Shown in pieces: positions 26,373-35,508 of a stretch of DNA of 64,000 bases. A program made the position numbers and the translations under genes. Positions within the stretch are counted from its first letter, which is position 1; each line of letters starts with the position of its first letter. Source of the DNA: J027 sp965215855 (GTDB lineage Bacteria > Chloroflexota > Anaerolineae > Aggregatilineales > J027); contig CBDCER010000003.1 of assembly GCA_965215855.1 (NCBI GenBank), positions 992,001 to 1,056,000 of the forward strand, read 5' to 3'. Below the pieces are notes generated by a model. The model searched no databases and had not been told where the DNA came from. It worked only from the letters and a program-made list of their open reading frames with translations.

Positions 26373-26541
26373 CGAATATCAAAGTCCTTCAGCGGCAATA
26401 GACAATAAGCGCATCATTATAAATATGCGTAATGAATAATGAAAAGAGTTTTCCATCCCCACAGGTTAGTGTCTGTAGCCTGGGAGTTTTTGATAGCATC
26501 CTCATGCCATAATGTGATCAAAATTCATGCAAGGAAAAACT

Positions 26542-27831
26542 ATGTCATCATCACGCCTATCTGGATTTTACAAACGCACGCTATCGGAACGCGCTGCTCA
26601 AGTTACGGAATGGGCATCGCTCGACGAGGCGGCACTCGCTGCTCTGAATGGTCAGGCTGGATTGCTGCCCGAATTAGCTGATAAGATGATTGAAAACGTC
26701 ATCGGAATTTATAGCCTACCGCTCGGCATTGCCACCAATTTTCTCATCAATGGCAAAGACTACCTGATCCCGATGGTCATTGAAGAACCCAGTGTGGTTG
26801 CTGCTTGTGCCAATGCGGCCCGGTTGGTACGCAGCGGCGGTGGGTTCACGACCAACAGCGATGAGCCACTGATGATTGGTCAGATGCAGATTCTTGATCT
26901 GGAGGATCTGGATACGGCTGCCGAGCGAATCATGGCTGCCAAAGAGGAACTGCTGGCTGAGGTCAATGCTCCTGATCTCCTGATTGTGCAAATCGGCGGT
27001 GGGGCACGCGATCTGGAAATCCGAAGATTTGATCAGACATCTATCGGCCCAATGCTGGTACTGCATTTGATCTACGACTGCCGCGACGCGATGGGAGCCA
27101 ATATGGTCAACACGGCCTGCGAGTCGTTGACCCCAACCATCGAATCGATCACCGGCGGTCGCGTCAAACTTCGTATTTTGAGCAATCTGGCCGATCAGCG
27201 TACTGCCCAGGCAGCCTGTATGATTCCGTCGGATTCACTGACCATGCAAGATATGTCTGGCCCAGCAGTAGTGCAATCGATTGTCGAAGCCGCCGTTTTC
27301 GCCGAAGTCGATCCCTACCGTGCTGCCACGCATAACAAAGGCATCATGAACGGTATTGATGCAGTGGTTCTCGCCACTGGCAACGATTGGCGGGCCGTTG
27401 AGGCTGGCGCACATGCGTATGCCGCTCGCAACGGTACATACACATCGCTCTCGAAATGGTGGGCAGATGACCACGGCAACTTGCGTGGACGGTTGCAGAT
27501 GCCAATGGCAGTTGGCATGGTCGGCGGCGCAACGAAAGTTCACCCGACAGCGCAAACCGCACTGCAAATCCTCGGCGTCGACTCTGCTCGCGAGTTCAGC
27601 GAAGTTCTGGTGGCGGTTGGGCTGGCGCAAAACCTGGCGGCTATACGCGCCTTAGCGACCGAAGGTATCCAGGCTGGGCACATGGCATTACACGCCCGCC
27701 AGATGGCGATTGCGGCAGGAGCAGAAGGCGATGTGGTGATTCGTGTGGTCGAGCAAATGATCACCGAGGGAAAAATACGCTTGGAACGTGCCAAGGAATT
27801 GGTCGATGAATTCAAACACAATGGAGAATAA
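26542..27831 (+). CDS. hmgA: Hydroxymethylglutaryl-CoA reductase, class II
   Basis: The 429-residue product converts HMG-CoA to mevalonate, or the reverse in degraders. The catalytic residues match the class II numbering closely: E81/E82 in PMVIEEPSVV, K266 in THNKGIMNG, D282 in ATGNDWR and H380 in QAGHMALHAR. DAMGANMVN (about 182-190) is the nucleotide-binding stretch. ENVIGIYSLPLGIA is the HMG-CoA site. ATG at 26542 is preceded by AAGGA, five codons after an in-frame upstream ATG. It overlaps the HMG-CoA synthase start by one base, so the pair forms an operon for the mevalonate route. Confidence 0.95.
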   Translation: MSSSRLSGFYKRTLSERAAQVTEWASLDEAALAALNGQAGLLPELADKMIENVIGIYSLPLGIATNFLINGKDYLIPMVIEEPSVVAACANAARLVRSGGGFTTNSDEPLMIGQMQILDLEDLDTAAERIMAAKEELLAEVNAPDLLIVQIGGGARDLEIRRFDQTSIGPMLVLHLIYDCRDAMGANMVNTACESLTPTIESITGGRVKLRILSNLADQRTAQAACMIPSDSLTMQDMSGPAVVQSIVEAAVFAEVDPYRAATHNKGIMNGIDAVVLATGNDWRAVEAGAHAYAARNGTYTSLSKWWADDHGNLRGRLQMPMAVGMVGGATKVHPTAQTALQILGVDSAREFSEVLVAVGLAQNLAAIRALATEGIQAGHMALHARQMAIAAGAEGDVVIRVVEQMITEGKIRLERAKELVDEFKHNGE

Positions 27832-28916
27832 TGTGCATGAGTGACACCCCATTTACGAACGCGGAATATCTTTTGAAACCTGAATACCTTGCTGGCATCG
27901 TCGGATACGGTGCTTATGTTCCCCGCTACCGACTACCGGCCCGCGAGGTCGCTCGTGTCTGGACCGGTGGGTTGGGTGGCACACCTATTAAAGAAAAAGC
28001 AGTGGCCGGTTTGGATGAAGATGTCATCACCATGTCGATTGAGGCTGCTCGCAATGCACTGGCTCGCGCTGGTATTGATCCGCGCCAACTACGAGCGGTA
28101 TGGGTTGGTTCCGAATCACATCCGTATGCCGTGAAACCCAGCAGCACCATCGTCGCAGAAAGCATCGGCGCAGCTCCTAATATCCAGGCTGCCGATTGGG
28201 AATTTGCCTGCAAAGCTGGTTCAGAGGCGATGCAAGCCGCAATCGGTATGGTCGGTAGTCGCATGGCGAACTATGCACTGAGTATTGGCATGGATACTGC
28301 ACAGGGGCGGCCCGGCGATGCGTTAGAATACACAGCAGCTTCAGGTGGCGCGGCTTATATTATCGGCCCCGCAGATGACAGCCTGGCGATTTTCCAGGGA
28401 TCGTACAGTTTCGTGACAGACACACCCGATTTCTGGCGACGTGCCCATGAGTTTTATCCGAGTCACGGGGATCGTTTCACGGGCGAGCCTGCCTATTTCC
28501 ACCACACGCTCACTGCAGCCCAGGCGCTTATGGAAATGATGGGGACTGCAGCCAGCGACTATACTTATGCGGTTTTCCATCAACCAAATGTTAAGTTCCC
28601 CAGCCGTGCGTCTCAGATGCTCGGTTTCACAAAGGAACAAATCCAACATGGGTTGTTAGCGGGTGAGATCGGAAATGTCTATGCTGGTAGCAGTCTGTTG
28701 GGGCTAACCGCTACCCTGGATTGCGCCGAACCTGGCGACCGTATCCTGATGGTATCGTATGGTAGTGGGGCGGGATCGGATGCGTTTGATATTCTGGTGA
28801 CGGATAAGATCAGTGAACGCAAAGGCAAGGCCCCCGCTACCCGTGACTACATCAACCGCCGTACAGAGATCGACTATGCGCTATATACTCGCTTCCGCGA
28901 TAAACTGCGAACCTAA
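27831..28916 (+). CDS. Hydroxymethylglutaryl-CoA synthase (archaeal type)
   Basis: The 361-residue thiolase-fold enzyme condenses acetyl-CoA and acetoacetyl-CoA to HMG-CoA. The nucleophile C127 lies in WEFACKAGSEA, with the His at 250 in AVFHQPNVKFP. GNVYAGSSLLGL is near 290. GIVGYGAYVPRYRL near the N-terminus is typical of the archaeal/bacterial group. The ATG at 27831 overlaps the reductase stop. ATG at 27837 is an equally possible start, GGAG being 4 or 10 bases away. The thiolase and DUF35 partner often found next to archaeal versions are absent here. Confidence 0.93.
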   Translation: MCMSDTPFTNAEYLLKPEYLAGIVGYGAYVPRYRLPAREVARVWTGGLGGTPIKEKAVAGLDEDVITMSIEAARNALARAGIDPRQLRAVWVGSESHPYAVKPSSTIVAESIGAAPNIQAADWEFACKAGSEAMQAAIGMVGSRMANYALSIGMDTAQGRPGDALEYTAASGGAAYIIGPADDSLAIFQGSYSFVTDTPDFWRRAHEFYPSHGDRFTGEPAYFHHTLTAAQALMEMMGTAASDYTYAVFHQPNVKFPSRASQMLGFTKEQIQHGLLAGEIGNVYAGSSLLGLTATLDCAEPGDRILMVSYGSGAGSDAFDILVTDKISERKGKAPATRDYINRRTEIDYALYTRFRDKLRT

Positions 28917-28936
28917 TTCGCCCTGAGCTATTCATG

Positions 28937-28966
28937 CCGCCTGAATTCGCCGCTGAATTCGGGCGG
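28937..28966. terminator. Strong hairpin between convergent genes
   Basis: CCGCCTGAATTC (28937-28948) pairs with GAATTCGGGCGG (28955-28966): 12 pairs including one G-T, with a six-base loop. It lies between the HMG-CoA synthase stop and the converging phosphoesterase stop and could serve both. U-runs are lacking. Confidence 0.55.
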
Positions 28967-28969
28967 TGT

Positions 28970-29785
28970 TCAATTGGCAACCAACGGAACAATCTGTAAC
29001 GCTTCCTCTTCCGATAGTCCGTTCTGATGAATAGCCTGCTCTACACGATGCAGATAATCAATCAGAAGGTGTTGCCCCGTCAGAGTTTCTTGCATCAGCA
29101 AATAGGCAATGTTGCCGCCTGCCGCCAGCAAGCCCCGGTCACGAGTCGCTTGTTCAATGGGGCACGTATCATACGGCACACGCCGATTTTGGATGAGAAA
29201 TCCTTCGCGGGTTTGGGTCATGATGATGTAAGACGCCGCTGGATTGCCGTCCAAGGGCATACCCACCGAACCCGGATTGACCAGCGTTAATCCTCGCCAA
29301 CCACGCACAAAGGGCATGTGAGTATGGGCCGTCACTACCCATCGTTGACGCACGGCTCCAAATCGTTCTTCGATTAATGAATCAGGTGCGTCGGGTGGAA
29401 TACCGCCGAACAGGTTGCCTGGCGATCCATGCACAATTAGCAGATCATCTCCGCGTTCGGCAGCCAGCGGCCACCCGCGAATGCAATCAAGATAATCGCC
29501 ATTCACGCGCTCGGCTGTCCAGCGTACACTGCCCCAGCGTGGCCCATCGAAGTGATTTGCGGTGCGCGGGTCGTGTCGTTTGAGAATATATTCATCATGA
29601 TTACCGAGGAGAATAGTCAGATCGCGGCTTGCCAGCAAATCTAACACTTCGCAGGGGAACGGGCCGCCGTTGATTGAATCGCCAGCCACAATGATCTCAT
29701 CCACACCGACTGTATCAATATCATTCAACACTGCTCGCAGAGCCGGAAAATTGCTATGAGTATCAGCGAGAATTGCTAGGCGCAT
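28970..29785 (-). CDS. Metallophosphoesterase (YfcE/calcineurin-like)
   Basis: This 271-residue binuclear metallophosphoesterase starts MRLAILADTHSN (D-x-H). It continues with VAGDSINGG (GD-x), LLGNHDE (GNH), LLIVHGSP and VTAHTHMPF (the two late His motifs). All metal ligands are present, so it should be active. The natural substrate (nucleotide or phosphodiester) is unknown. ATG at 29785 is preceded by GGGGGA. The gene lies just downstream of the tRNA-Lys terminator on the same strand. Confidence 0.85.
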   Translation of the reverse strand: MRLAILADTHSNFPALRAVLNDIDTVGVDEIIVAGDSINGGPFPCEVLDLLASRDLTILLGNHDEYILKRHDPRTANHFDGPRWGSVRWTAERVNGDYLDCIRGWPLAAERGDDLLIVHGSPGNLFGGIPPDAPDSLIEERFGAVRQRWVVTAHTHMPFVRGWRGLTLVNPGSVGMPLDGNPAASYIIMTQTREGFLIQNRRVPYDTCPIEQATRDRGLLAAGGNIAYLLMQETLTGQHLLIDYLHRVEQAIHQNGLSEEEALQIVPLVAN

Positions 29786-29802
29786 AGGCTTTCCCCCATA
29801 AA

Positions 29803-29833
29803 GCAAAAAACTCCCCTAAGAATTATGGGAGTT
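29803..29833 (-). terminator. Intrinsic terminator of tRNA-Lys
   Basis: On the minus strand AACTCCC and GGGAGTT (plus-strand arms 29827-29833 and 29809-29815) form a stem, and the T-run continues to 29805. It separates the tRNA from the phosphoesterase gene. Confidence 0.8.
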
Positions 29834-29840
29834 AGTATTT

Positions 29841-29915
29841 TGGTGAGCCTGGAGGGACTCGAACCCCCAACCAAGTGCTTAAAAGGCACCTGCTCTGCCA
29901 TTGAGCTACAGGCCC
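29841..29915 (-). tRNA. tRNA-Lys (UUU)
   Basis: The cloverleaf reads GGGCCTG-TA-GCTC...GAGC, anticodon arm GGTGC-CTTTTAA-GCACT with anticodon TTT at the expected loop position, and T-arm GGGGG-TTCGAGT-CCCTC. The acceptor CAGGCTC pairs with the 5' end with one G-T. The 3' CCA is encoded. A consensus-like promoter and an intrinsic terminator frame the gene. Confidence 0.95.
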
Positions 29916-29927
29916 AACAATACTGAC

Positions 29928-29956
29928 AGTATAGCAATGCCATTTTGAAAACTCAA
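29928..29956 (-). promoter_or_regulatory. Promoter of tRNA-Lys
   Basis: On the minus strand TTGAGT (29951-29956), a 17-bp spacer and TATACT (29928-29933) would start transcription about six bases before the tRNA 5' end. Confidence 0.7.
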
Positions 29957-29962
29957 GACCAA

Positions 29963-30012
29963 ATTACCGAAAAAGCGCTGTAAAGCTCCTGGCTTCAGAC
30001 ATGGGATATAGG
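29963..30012 (+). repeat. Solitary IS200/IS605-type end-like repeat (copy A)
   Basis: A stretch beginning ATTACCGAAAAAGCGC and continuing to GGGATATAGG closely matches the sequence at 47078-47128 upstream of the tnpB relic, in the same orientation. Most positions are identical. No transposase is present here, so it may be a left-over element end or a non-autonomous copy. It lies in the gap between tRNA-Lys and the glycosyltransferase; nothing else is seen in this gap. Confidence 0.5.
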
Positions 30013-30115
30013 GGTGCAAGCGGGCATAAGAACTGAACTAGAAATCAAAAATAGAGTATGTTATGGTTTTCAGCATCAGCATTTGTATTTTTTATGATTA
30101 CTCTTGCAGGAAATA

Positions 30116-31078
30116 ATGCGTAAAATCTGCATTCAAATTGTTACCTACAACAGTGCCCCGACAATTCAAACGGCATTGCAATCAGTATTGGGCCAGACGT
30201 ATCAAGATTACGATCTCACTATCGTTGATAATGCTTCAAATGATGATACTGTTGCAATTATTCGCGCTTTAAACCTGGACGTAATATGTAATGCACAAAA
30301 CAGTGGGTATGCGGCTGCCCACAACCAGGCACTCGAAATCAGCGATGCGCCTTATGTGTTGACGCTGAATCCCGATGTTTGGCTGGCTCCTAATTTTATC
30401 GAGACAATGCTCGCAACGCTGGATAGTTATCCTAGAGTAGGGGCCGCCGCCGGTTGTTTACAACGTGTTGAACATCTAGACGACCAACCTATACACATCG
30501 ATAGTACCGGACTCTACATGATGCCCAGCCGCCGCCAGCGTTTGCGCGATGAGGGCAAACCCATCGAGGATCATACTCAGATCCCCACCTATATTTTTGG
30601 GCCTGATGGAGCAGCGGCAGTCTACCGTCGTGCTATGTTAGACGACATCAAGATCGCGGGTGAGTTTTTTGATACCGATTTCTTTATGCACAAAGAAGAT
30701 GTGGATATTTGCTGGCGGGCACAGTGGCGCGGCTGGGATGCACTCTATGTTCCTGCTGCCACTGCTAAACACATCCGGCATTTCCGACCAGGACAGCGCC
30801 AACAGGTATCAGAAGATATGCGCTTCCTGAGTGTCCGCAACCGTTATCTATTGATGTTTAAGAACGATGCAGCGGGCCATTTCTGGCGAGATTTTTTTCA
30901 TATCGCCTTATATGATTTGAAGATTTTCTTCTATATATTGCTGTTTGAACGTGCTTCACTACGTGCCCTATATGCAGTCTGGAAACTGAGGCATCGTACA
31001 AAGGCCAAACGTCAACATATTCAGCAGACTCGGGTCCGACATTGGCGCGATCTACGCCAATGGTTCAAGGAATATTAG
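30116..31078 (+). CDS. Family 2 glycosyltransferase
   Basis: This 320-residue GT-A enzyme resembles the rhamnosyltransferase-like GT2 group. IVTYNSAPTIQTALQSVLGQT starts the nucleotide-sugar domain. VDNAS and NSGYAAAHNQ are typical, LTLNPDV holds the DxD-like metal site (N-P-D), and EDVDICWRAQWRGW is the acceptor/base region. The ATG at 30116 has AGGA upstream. A hydrophobic amphipathic region near 260-290 may associate with the membrane. It overlaps the next glycosyltransferase gene by one base. The two probably build one surface polysaccharide. Confidence 0.88.
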   Translation: MRKICIQIVTYNSAPTIQTALQSVLGQTYQDYDLTIVDNASNDDTVAIIRALNLDVICNAQNSGYAAAHNQALEISDAPYVLTLNPDVWLAPNFIETMLATLDSYPRVGAAAGCLQRVEHLDDQPIHIDSTGLYMMPSRRQRLRDEGKPIEDHTQIPTYIFGPDGAAAVYRRAMLDDIKIAGEFFDTDFFMHKEDVDICWRAQWRGWDALYVPAATAKHIRHFRPGQRQQVSEDMRFLSVRNRYLLMFKNDAAGHFWRDFFHIALYDLKIFFYILLFERASLRALYAVWKLRHRTKAKRQHIQQTRVRHWRDLRQWFKEY

Positions 31079-32136
31079 TGGCGACTGTGGATTTTCCTAC
31101 TGTACATGTTGGAATTGTAACTTATAACAGCCGGGCTGAATTACCAGGATGTTTTGATGCGTTGGCTGCTCAAACCTATCCGAATTTACATATTGTTGCG
31201 CTGGATAATGCTTCCCAGGACGATAGTGTGGACTGGCTGAAAAACCATGTATCTGAAATTGATATTGAATGTCTCATAAATTCAGTAAATGTGGGGTTCG
31301 CGTGTGCCCACAATCATATTATTCGCCATTGTAGTATCGATTCCACTGAGTTTTATCTGGCACTGAACCCCGATGTTCGATTAATGCCGAACTATGTGAC
31401 ACATCTAGTCGCGGCACTTCAGCATCATCAAGCGAACTGGGGTACGGGTAAAATCTATTCACTGAACGATCAGGATGAACTCACCGATCTGATCTATAGT
31501 GCGGGACATGCAATCTTGCGAGGCGGTTATGCTTTTCATATTGGTTATGAAGAACCAGATCACGACCAATATGATATAGGACGACCGGTTTTCGGGGCAC
31601 CGGGAGCTGCGGCATTATATTCCGGTTTATTGATCCACGATATTTCAACCAATGGTCAGTTCTTCGATGAAGATATGTTTATGTATGGCGAGGATGTGGA
31701 TGTAGATTGGCGTGCCCAGCGGCGCGGTTGGAGCTGTCGGTATACTCCTGATGCAATTGCTTATCATCGAGGTAGTAATCCCGGCCAGGATTTGCGATCA
31801 CATGCCCTAGCAAATAGATACCTGAGTGTTTTGAAAAATGCGGGTCTCAGGAGTTTAATCCTATATAATTTCCCGTTAATCGGCTTCCATTGTGCATTAC
31901 GCCTTATACTGTCACCCTGCTATGGAATGAAAATTATTCAACGGCTGGTACGCTATGGCCCCAGAAAACTGTCTCAACGGTCTCCTGCCAGCACATCATT
32001 TGATGCCAATTATTGGTTTAACTGGAGTCGCCAGCAGTCAACAGCGCAGCCCCGAAATACCTGGGAACGAATTCGCGCCTACATCGACCGCGCCATTGGT
32101 CGAGAAAACAGGGAGTCGGAAGAGAACACCAGATAA
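31078..32136 (+). CDS. Family 2 glycosyltransferase
   Basis: This 352-residue paralogue of the preceding protein has VGIVTYNSRAELPGCFDALA, LDNASQDDS, NVGFACAHNH, LALNPDV and EDVDVDWRAQRRGW. GTG at 31078 overlaps the previous TAG by one base and has AAGGA six bases upstream, so it is preferred to the upstream in-frame codons. The tight coupling and similarity suggest sequential transfer steps on the same glycan. The sugar specificity is unknown. Confidence 0.87.
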   Translation: MATVDFPTVHVGIVTYNSRAELPGCFDALAAQTYPNLHIVALDNASQDDSVDWLKNHVSEIDIECLINSVNVGFACAHNHIIRHCSIDSTEFYLALNPDVRLMPNYVTHLVAALQHHQANWGTGKIYSLNDQDELTDLIYSAGHAILRGGYAFHIGYEEPDHDQYDIGRPVFGAPGAAALYSGLLIHDISTNGQFFDEDMFMYGEDVDVDWRAQRRGWSCRYTPDAIAYHRGSNPGQDLRSHALANRYLSVLKNAGLRSLILYNFPLIGFHCALRLILSPCYGMKIIQRLVRYGPRKLSQRSPASTSFDANYWFNWSRQQSTAQPRNTWERIRAYIDRAIGRENRESEENTR

Positions 32137-32172
32137 TTTCGACAGCAGCCAGAGACGTGCCACTACATTTTC

Positions 32173-33201
32173 TTAGGGCAACTCGTGAATGCTGCGAAGG
32201 CGCTGGAGCAACGAATCAGTAGCGACATCGTGCCCAGATGGGCCGAGTGGGTCATGGATGGTATCATCACCCAGCAAACTGTGGGCGACGTTGGCAATAC
32301 CAAAGCTGAGAGCATCCAGATCATAGCCGCCTTCCGTCACAAAAATTACACGTCCTGCACAGATCGAATCGGCAGCCATCTTCAATTGGCGTGAGATATT
32401 GGCGTAGGCTGTCAGTGAGAGTTCGAGATTTGCCAGGGGATCACGCCAATGGGCATCAAAGCCTGCTGATATAAACAATAATTGTGGCTGAAATCGCTCC
32501 AAAGCCGGAATGACAATGTGTTGATATAGATTATGGAACGAGTCGTCACCGGTATGGGATGAGACAGGAATATTCAGGGTAGTGCCACGTCCGTCGCCGC
32601 GCCCTGTCTCGTTGATATGGCCTGTGCCAGGATATAATGGCGATTGGTGCGACGAAATGTAGAAAACACTGGGGTCATCATAGAAAATATCCTGTGTGCC
32701 ATTACCATGATGCACATCGAAGTCTACAATGGCAATACGCTCCAATCCATGTTGATCTTGAGCATAACGGGCGGCGATAGCAACATTGTTGAGTAGGCAG
32801 AATCCCATCGCACCAGCCTCAGTAGCATGATGACCGGGCGGGCGGATCGCAGCCAGACCGTTGTTGGCTTCACCATTCAATATAACATCCGTGACTTGGA
32901 GCAGTCCACCAGCCGCCAGGCGGGCAATTTGGTAGGATTCTGGGAGAGCATAGGTATCGGCGCCAATCATTACCGGACGGCCCAACTTAGTGAGTTTTTC
33001 CAGTAATTCCAGATGTTGCTGGGTATGGGCACGACGCAGTTCAGCATGAGTGGCTTCGCGGCCTGCGATGGATATGAGGCGCTCCATCAGCTTAAGTTCC
33101 TGTAAACGACTGATAATAGCAGTCAGCCGTCCGGCATGTTCGGGGTGACCGTCTAGGGTGTGTTGGGTATAGATCAAATCAGTATGGAACGCAGTTGGCA
33201 T
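32173..33201 (-). CDS. Histone deacetylase-family (AcuC/acetylpolyamine amidohydrolase-like) zinc hydrolase
   Basis: This 342-residue arginase-fold deacetylase has the catalytic His pair RPPGHHA, the zinc site IVDFDVHHGNGTQD with Asp and His ligands, SAGFDAH with the third ligand, and the late Tyr region EGGYDLDAL. All active-site residues are present. Bacterial members remove acetyl groups from acetyl-CoA synthetase, polyamines or other small substrates. AAGGA is six bases before the ATG. It is divergent from the pyrophosphatase gene. Confidence 0.9.
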   Translation of the reverse strand: MPTAFHTDLIYTQHTLDGHPEHAGRLTAIISRLQELKLMERLISIAGREATHAELRRAHTQQHLELLEKLTKLGRPVMIGADTYALPESYQIARLAAGGLLQVTDVILNGEANNGLAAIRPPGHHATEAGAMGFCLLNNVAIAARYAQDQHGLERIAIVDFDVHHGNGTQDIFYDDPSVFYISSHQSPLYPGTGHINETGRGDGRGTTLNIPVSSHTGDDSFHNLYQHIVIPALERFQPQLLFISAGFDAHWRDPLANLELSLTAYANISRQLKMAADSICAGRVIFVTEGGYDLDALSFGIANVAHSLLGDDTIHDPLGPSGHDVATDSLLQRLRSIHELP

Positions 33202-33356
33202 GGCAAATCCTTAAACTTCCGGTTGCTATTCAGCATTTCGTGAGTAGAATATCATAGCGCAATTCAAATGTGAAAATTTCTTAATTTTTTTAAGTGAGAC
33301 ACATATTCACCCATATTAAGATCCACAATTGGCAATAGCCAGTGAATTATTGAAAA

Positions 33357-33395
33357 GGAGGAAAGGCGCACAACAACGCGCCAAATAACCTGATG
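33357..33395 (+). promoter_or_regulatory. Shine-Dalgarno and start codon of hppA separated by a hairpin
   Basis: GGAGG (33357-33361) lies 31 bases before the only plausible ATG (33393). Between them GGCGC (33365-33369) pairs with GCGCC (33378-33382) across an eight-base loop. Folding would bring the SD to an effective distance of about 13 bases and may control translation of the pump. Confidence 0.5.
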
Positions 33396-35486
33396 ATAAC
33401 TGTTTCCATTATCTCAATACTTGTTGCTTTAGCCGGAATGGGCTATGCCGCTTTGACGACCAAAAAAATTCTGGCAGAAGATTCTGGCAACGAACGGATG
33501 CAAGAAATCGCTGGCGCTATCCAAGAAGGGGCGCGAGCATTTTTAAGTGCTGAATATTTCTACATCGGCGTGGTGGTGGTATCCGTAACGATCTTACTAT
33601 TTGGACTGAGCGCCGCATTTGAAGATTTCAGCCCATTAACAGCGGTGGCTTATTTTGTTGGTGCCAGTTGTTCTGGTATCGCGGGCTATGCGGGTATGAG
33701 TATTGCCGTGCGCTCGAATGTACGCACGACAGCCGCTGCTCAAAAGGGATTGAATGAAGCATTGCGGGTGGCTTTTGCCAGCGGAACGGTGATGGGTACG
33801 ATGGTGGTAACCCTAGCATTGCTTGGTATCAGTGTGTTATTCCTGGTGTTCATCGCTTTGCCCGACGAACAGCAAAATATCGAGGCCATGGCCGGGTTCG
33901 GTTTTGGTGCTACTTCCATTGCGATCTTTTCGCGCGTGGGCGGTGGCATCTTCACGAAGGCAGCTGATGTCGGTGCTGACCTGGTAGGCAAAGTAGAAGA
34001 GGATTTTCCCGAAGACAGCCCGCGTAACCCAGCGACAATTGCGGATAATGTAGGTGACAATGTAGGGGATGTGGCTGGTATGGGGGCTGATCTGTTTGAG
34101 AGCTATGCCAGCAGCCTAATCGCCGCAATGACATTGGCTGTCATCGCAGCAGGCGCGGGTTATGTGCATGAAGAAAAACAAATGTTTCCTTTACTGGTGG
34201 CCGCAGCCGGTGTCGTGATTTCGCTGCTGGCAACAACTTTGGTGCGCGTGCAAGAAAATGGTGAGGGTGAAGATGAAGGTGCTTCGCCAGAGGCATTGTT
34301 GGGCAGTTTGCGCCGGGGTATTTATGCCGCAACGGGTGGCGTGGCGATCGCGGTTATTGTACTAGGGTTGGCATTGAACCTCGGCTGGGGCGTGATTATT
34401 GCCACCTTATCGGGCCTATTGGCAGGCGCGATGATTGGTTACACGACGGAATACTATACGTCGTCGTCCTATCGCCCGACTAAAGACATCGCCGAAAGCT
34501 CCCGTAGTGGAGCCGGTGTGACTCTGATAAAAGGGCTGGCTGTCGGTATGGAAAGCACGGTTGCACCTGTGTTTATTGTCATCGTGGTGACGCTACTTGC
34601 TGTTCAGCTTGAAGGGCTGTATGGTGTGGCGGTCGCGGCAGTAGGAATGTTGTCCACGCTGGCGATAACCCTGGCCTCAGATGCCTATGGGCCAGTGGCC
34701 GATAATGCCGGTGGCATCGCGGAGATGGCCGAATTGGAAGCTGTCGTCCGTGAGCGCACCGATGCCCTGGATAGTTTAGGCAACACCACTGCGGCGGAAG
34801 GCAAGGGCTTTGCGATTGGTAGCGCGGTGATGACGGCGCTGGCGTTGATCGCGGCCTTCGTCGAAGGCACAGGCCTGGGCGGTGTAGAGGTGCTAGACCC
34901 TCGTTTTATCACAGGTGTTTTGTTTGGCGCGATGCTGCCCTATTTCTTCAGCACGCGCACGATGAATGCAGTGGGTAAAGCTGCCAACGAAATTGTGGTT
35001 GAGGTTCGCCGCCAACTGAGCGAGATCCCGGGTCTGCGCGAAGGGCAGGAAGGGGTTCGCCCTGATTATAAGCGGTGTGTGGAAATTAGTACGCGCAGCG
35101 CCCTCCGCCAGATGATTTTCCCCGGCGTACTGGCAGTTGGCGTGCCATTGATCGTCGGCCTGATCTCGGTTGTGGGTGAAGACACAATAGTCAATGATTA
35201 TATAGCAGGTGAGACACTGGTCGGTATTTTGCTGGGGTCGTTGGCGTCAGCTTTTGTACTGGCGTTAATGATGGCAAATGCCGGTGGAGCCTGGGACAAT
35301 GCCAAAAAAGCTATTGAGGCTGGTGAAATTGAGGGCGAGTCGAAAGGCTCAGATGCTCATAAAGCGGCAGTGGTCGGTGATACTGTCGGTGATCCGTTTA
35401 AAGATACCGCCGGGCCATCACTCAATATTCTGCTGAAGCTACTGGCGATTATTGCGCTGGTGATTGCGCCAATCTTGGCTGGATAG
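33393..35486 (+). CDS. hppA: Membrane-bound K+-stimulated pyrophosphatase (H+ or Na+ pump)
   Basis: This 697-residue integral pump has about 16 helices and couples PPi hydrolysis to H+ or Na+ export. The active-site stretch DVGADLVGKVEEDFPEDSPRNP, then IADNVGDNVGD, and the late GDTVGDPFKDTAGPSLN carry the PPi/Mg-binding Asp and Lys residues. At the K+-dependence position the protein has A467 and G470 in GNTTAAEGKG, which is the K+-requiring class. H+ versus Na+ specificity was not resolved. A strong intrinsic terminator follows. The long spacing to the SD is spanned by a hairpin. Confidence 0.95.
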   Translation: MITVSIISILVALAGMGYAALTTKKILAEDSGNERMQEIAGAIQEGARAFLSAEYFYIGVVVVSVTILLFGLSAAFEDFSPLTAVAYFVGASCSGIAGYAGMSIAVRSNVRTTAAAQKGLNEALRVAFASGTVMGTMVVTLALLGISVLFLVFIALPDEQQNIEAMAGFGFGATSIAIFSRVGGGIFTKAADVGADLVGKVEEDFPEDSPRNPATIADNVGDNVGDVAGMGADLFESYASSLIAAMTLAVIAAGAGYVHEEKQMFPLLVAAAGVVISLLATTLVRVQENGEGEDEGASPEALLGSLRRGIYAATGGVAIAVIVLGLALNLGWGVIIATLSGLLAGAMIGYTTEYYTSSSYRPTKDIAESSRSGAGVTLIKGLAVGMESTVAPVFIVIVVTLLAVQLEGLYGVAVAAVGMLSTLAITLASDAYGPVADNAGGIAEMAELEAVVRERTDALDSLGNTTAAEGKGFAIGSAVMTALALIAAFVEGTGLGGVEVLDPRFITGVLFGAMLPYFFSTRTMNAVGKAANEIVVEVRRQLSEIPGLREGQEGVRPDYKRCVEISTRSALRQMIFPGVLAVGVPLIVGLISVVGEDTIVNDYIAGETLVGILLGSLASAFVLALMMANAGGAWDNAKKAIEAGEIEGESKGSDAHKAAVVGDTVGDPFKDTAGPSLNILLKLLAIIALVIAPILAG

Positions 35487-35508
35487 CGACAGGTAATTAG
35501 AGAAACAG

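Noticed and set aside
27235..27630. 131-codon frame antisense to HMG-CoA reductase
   Set aside because: Overlaps a fully conserved gene; codon pattern is that of a shadow.
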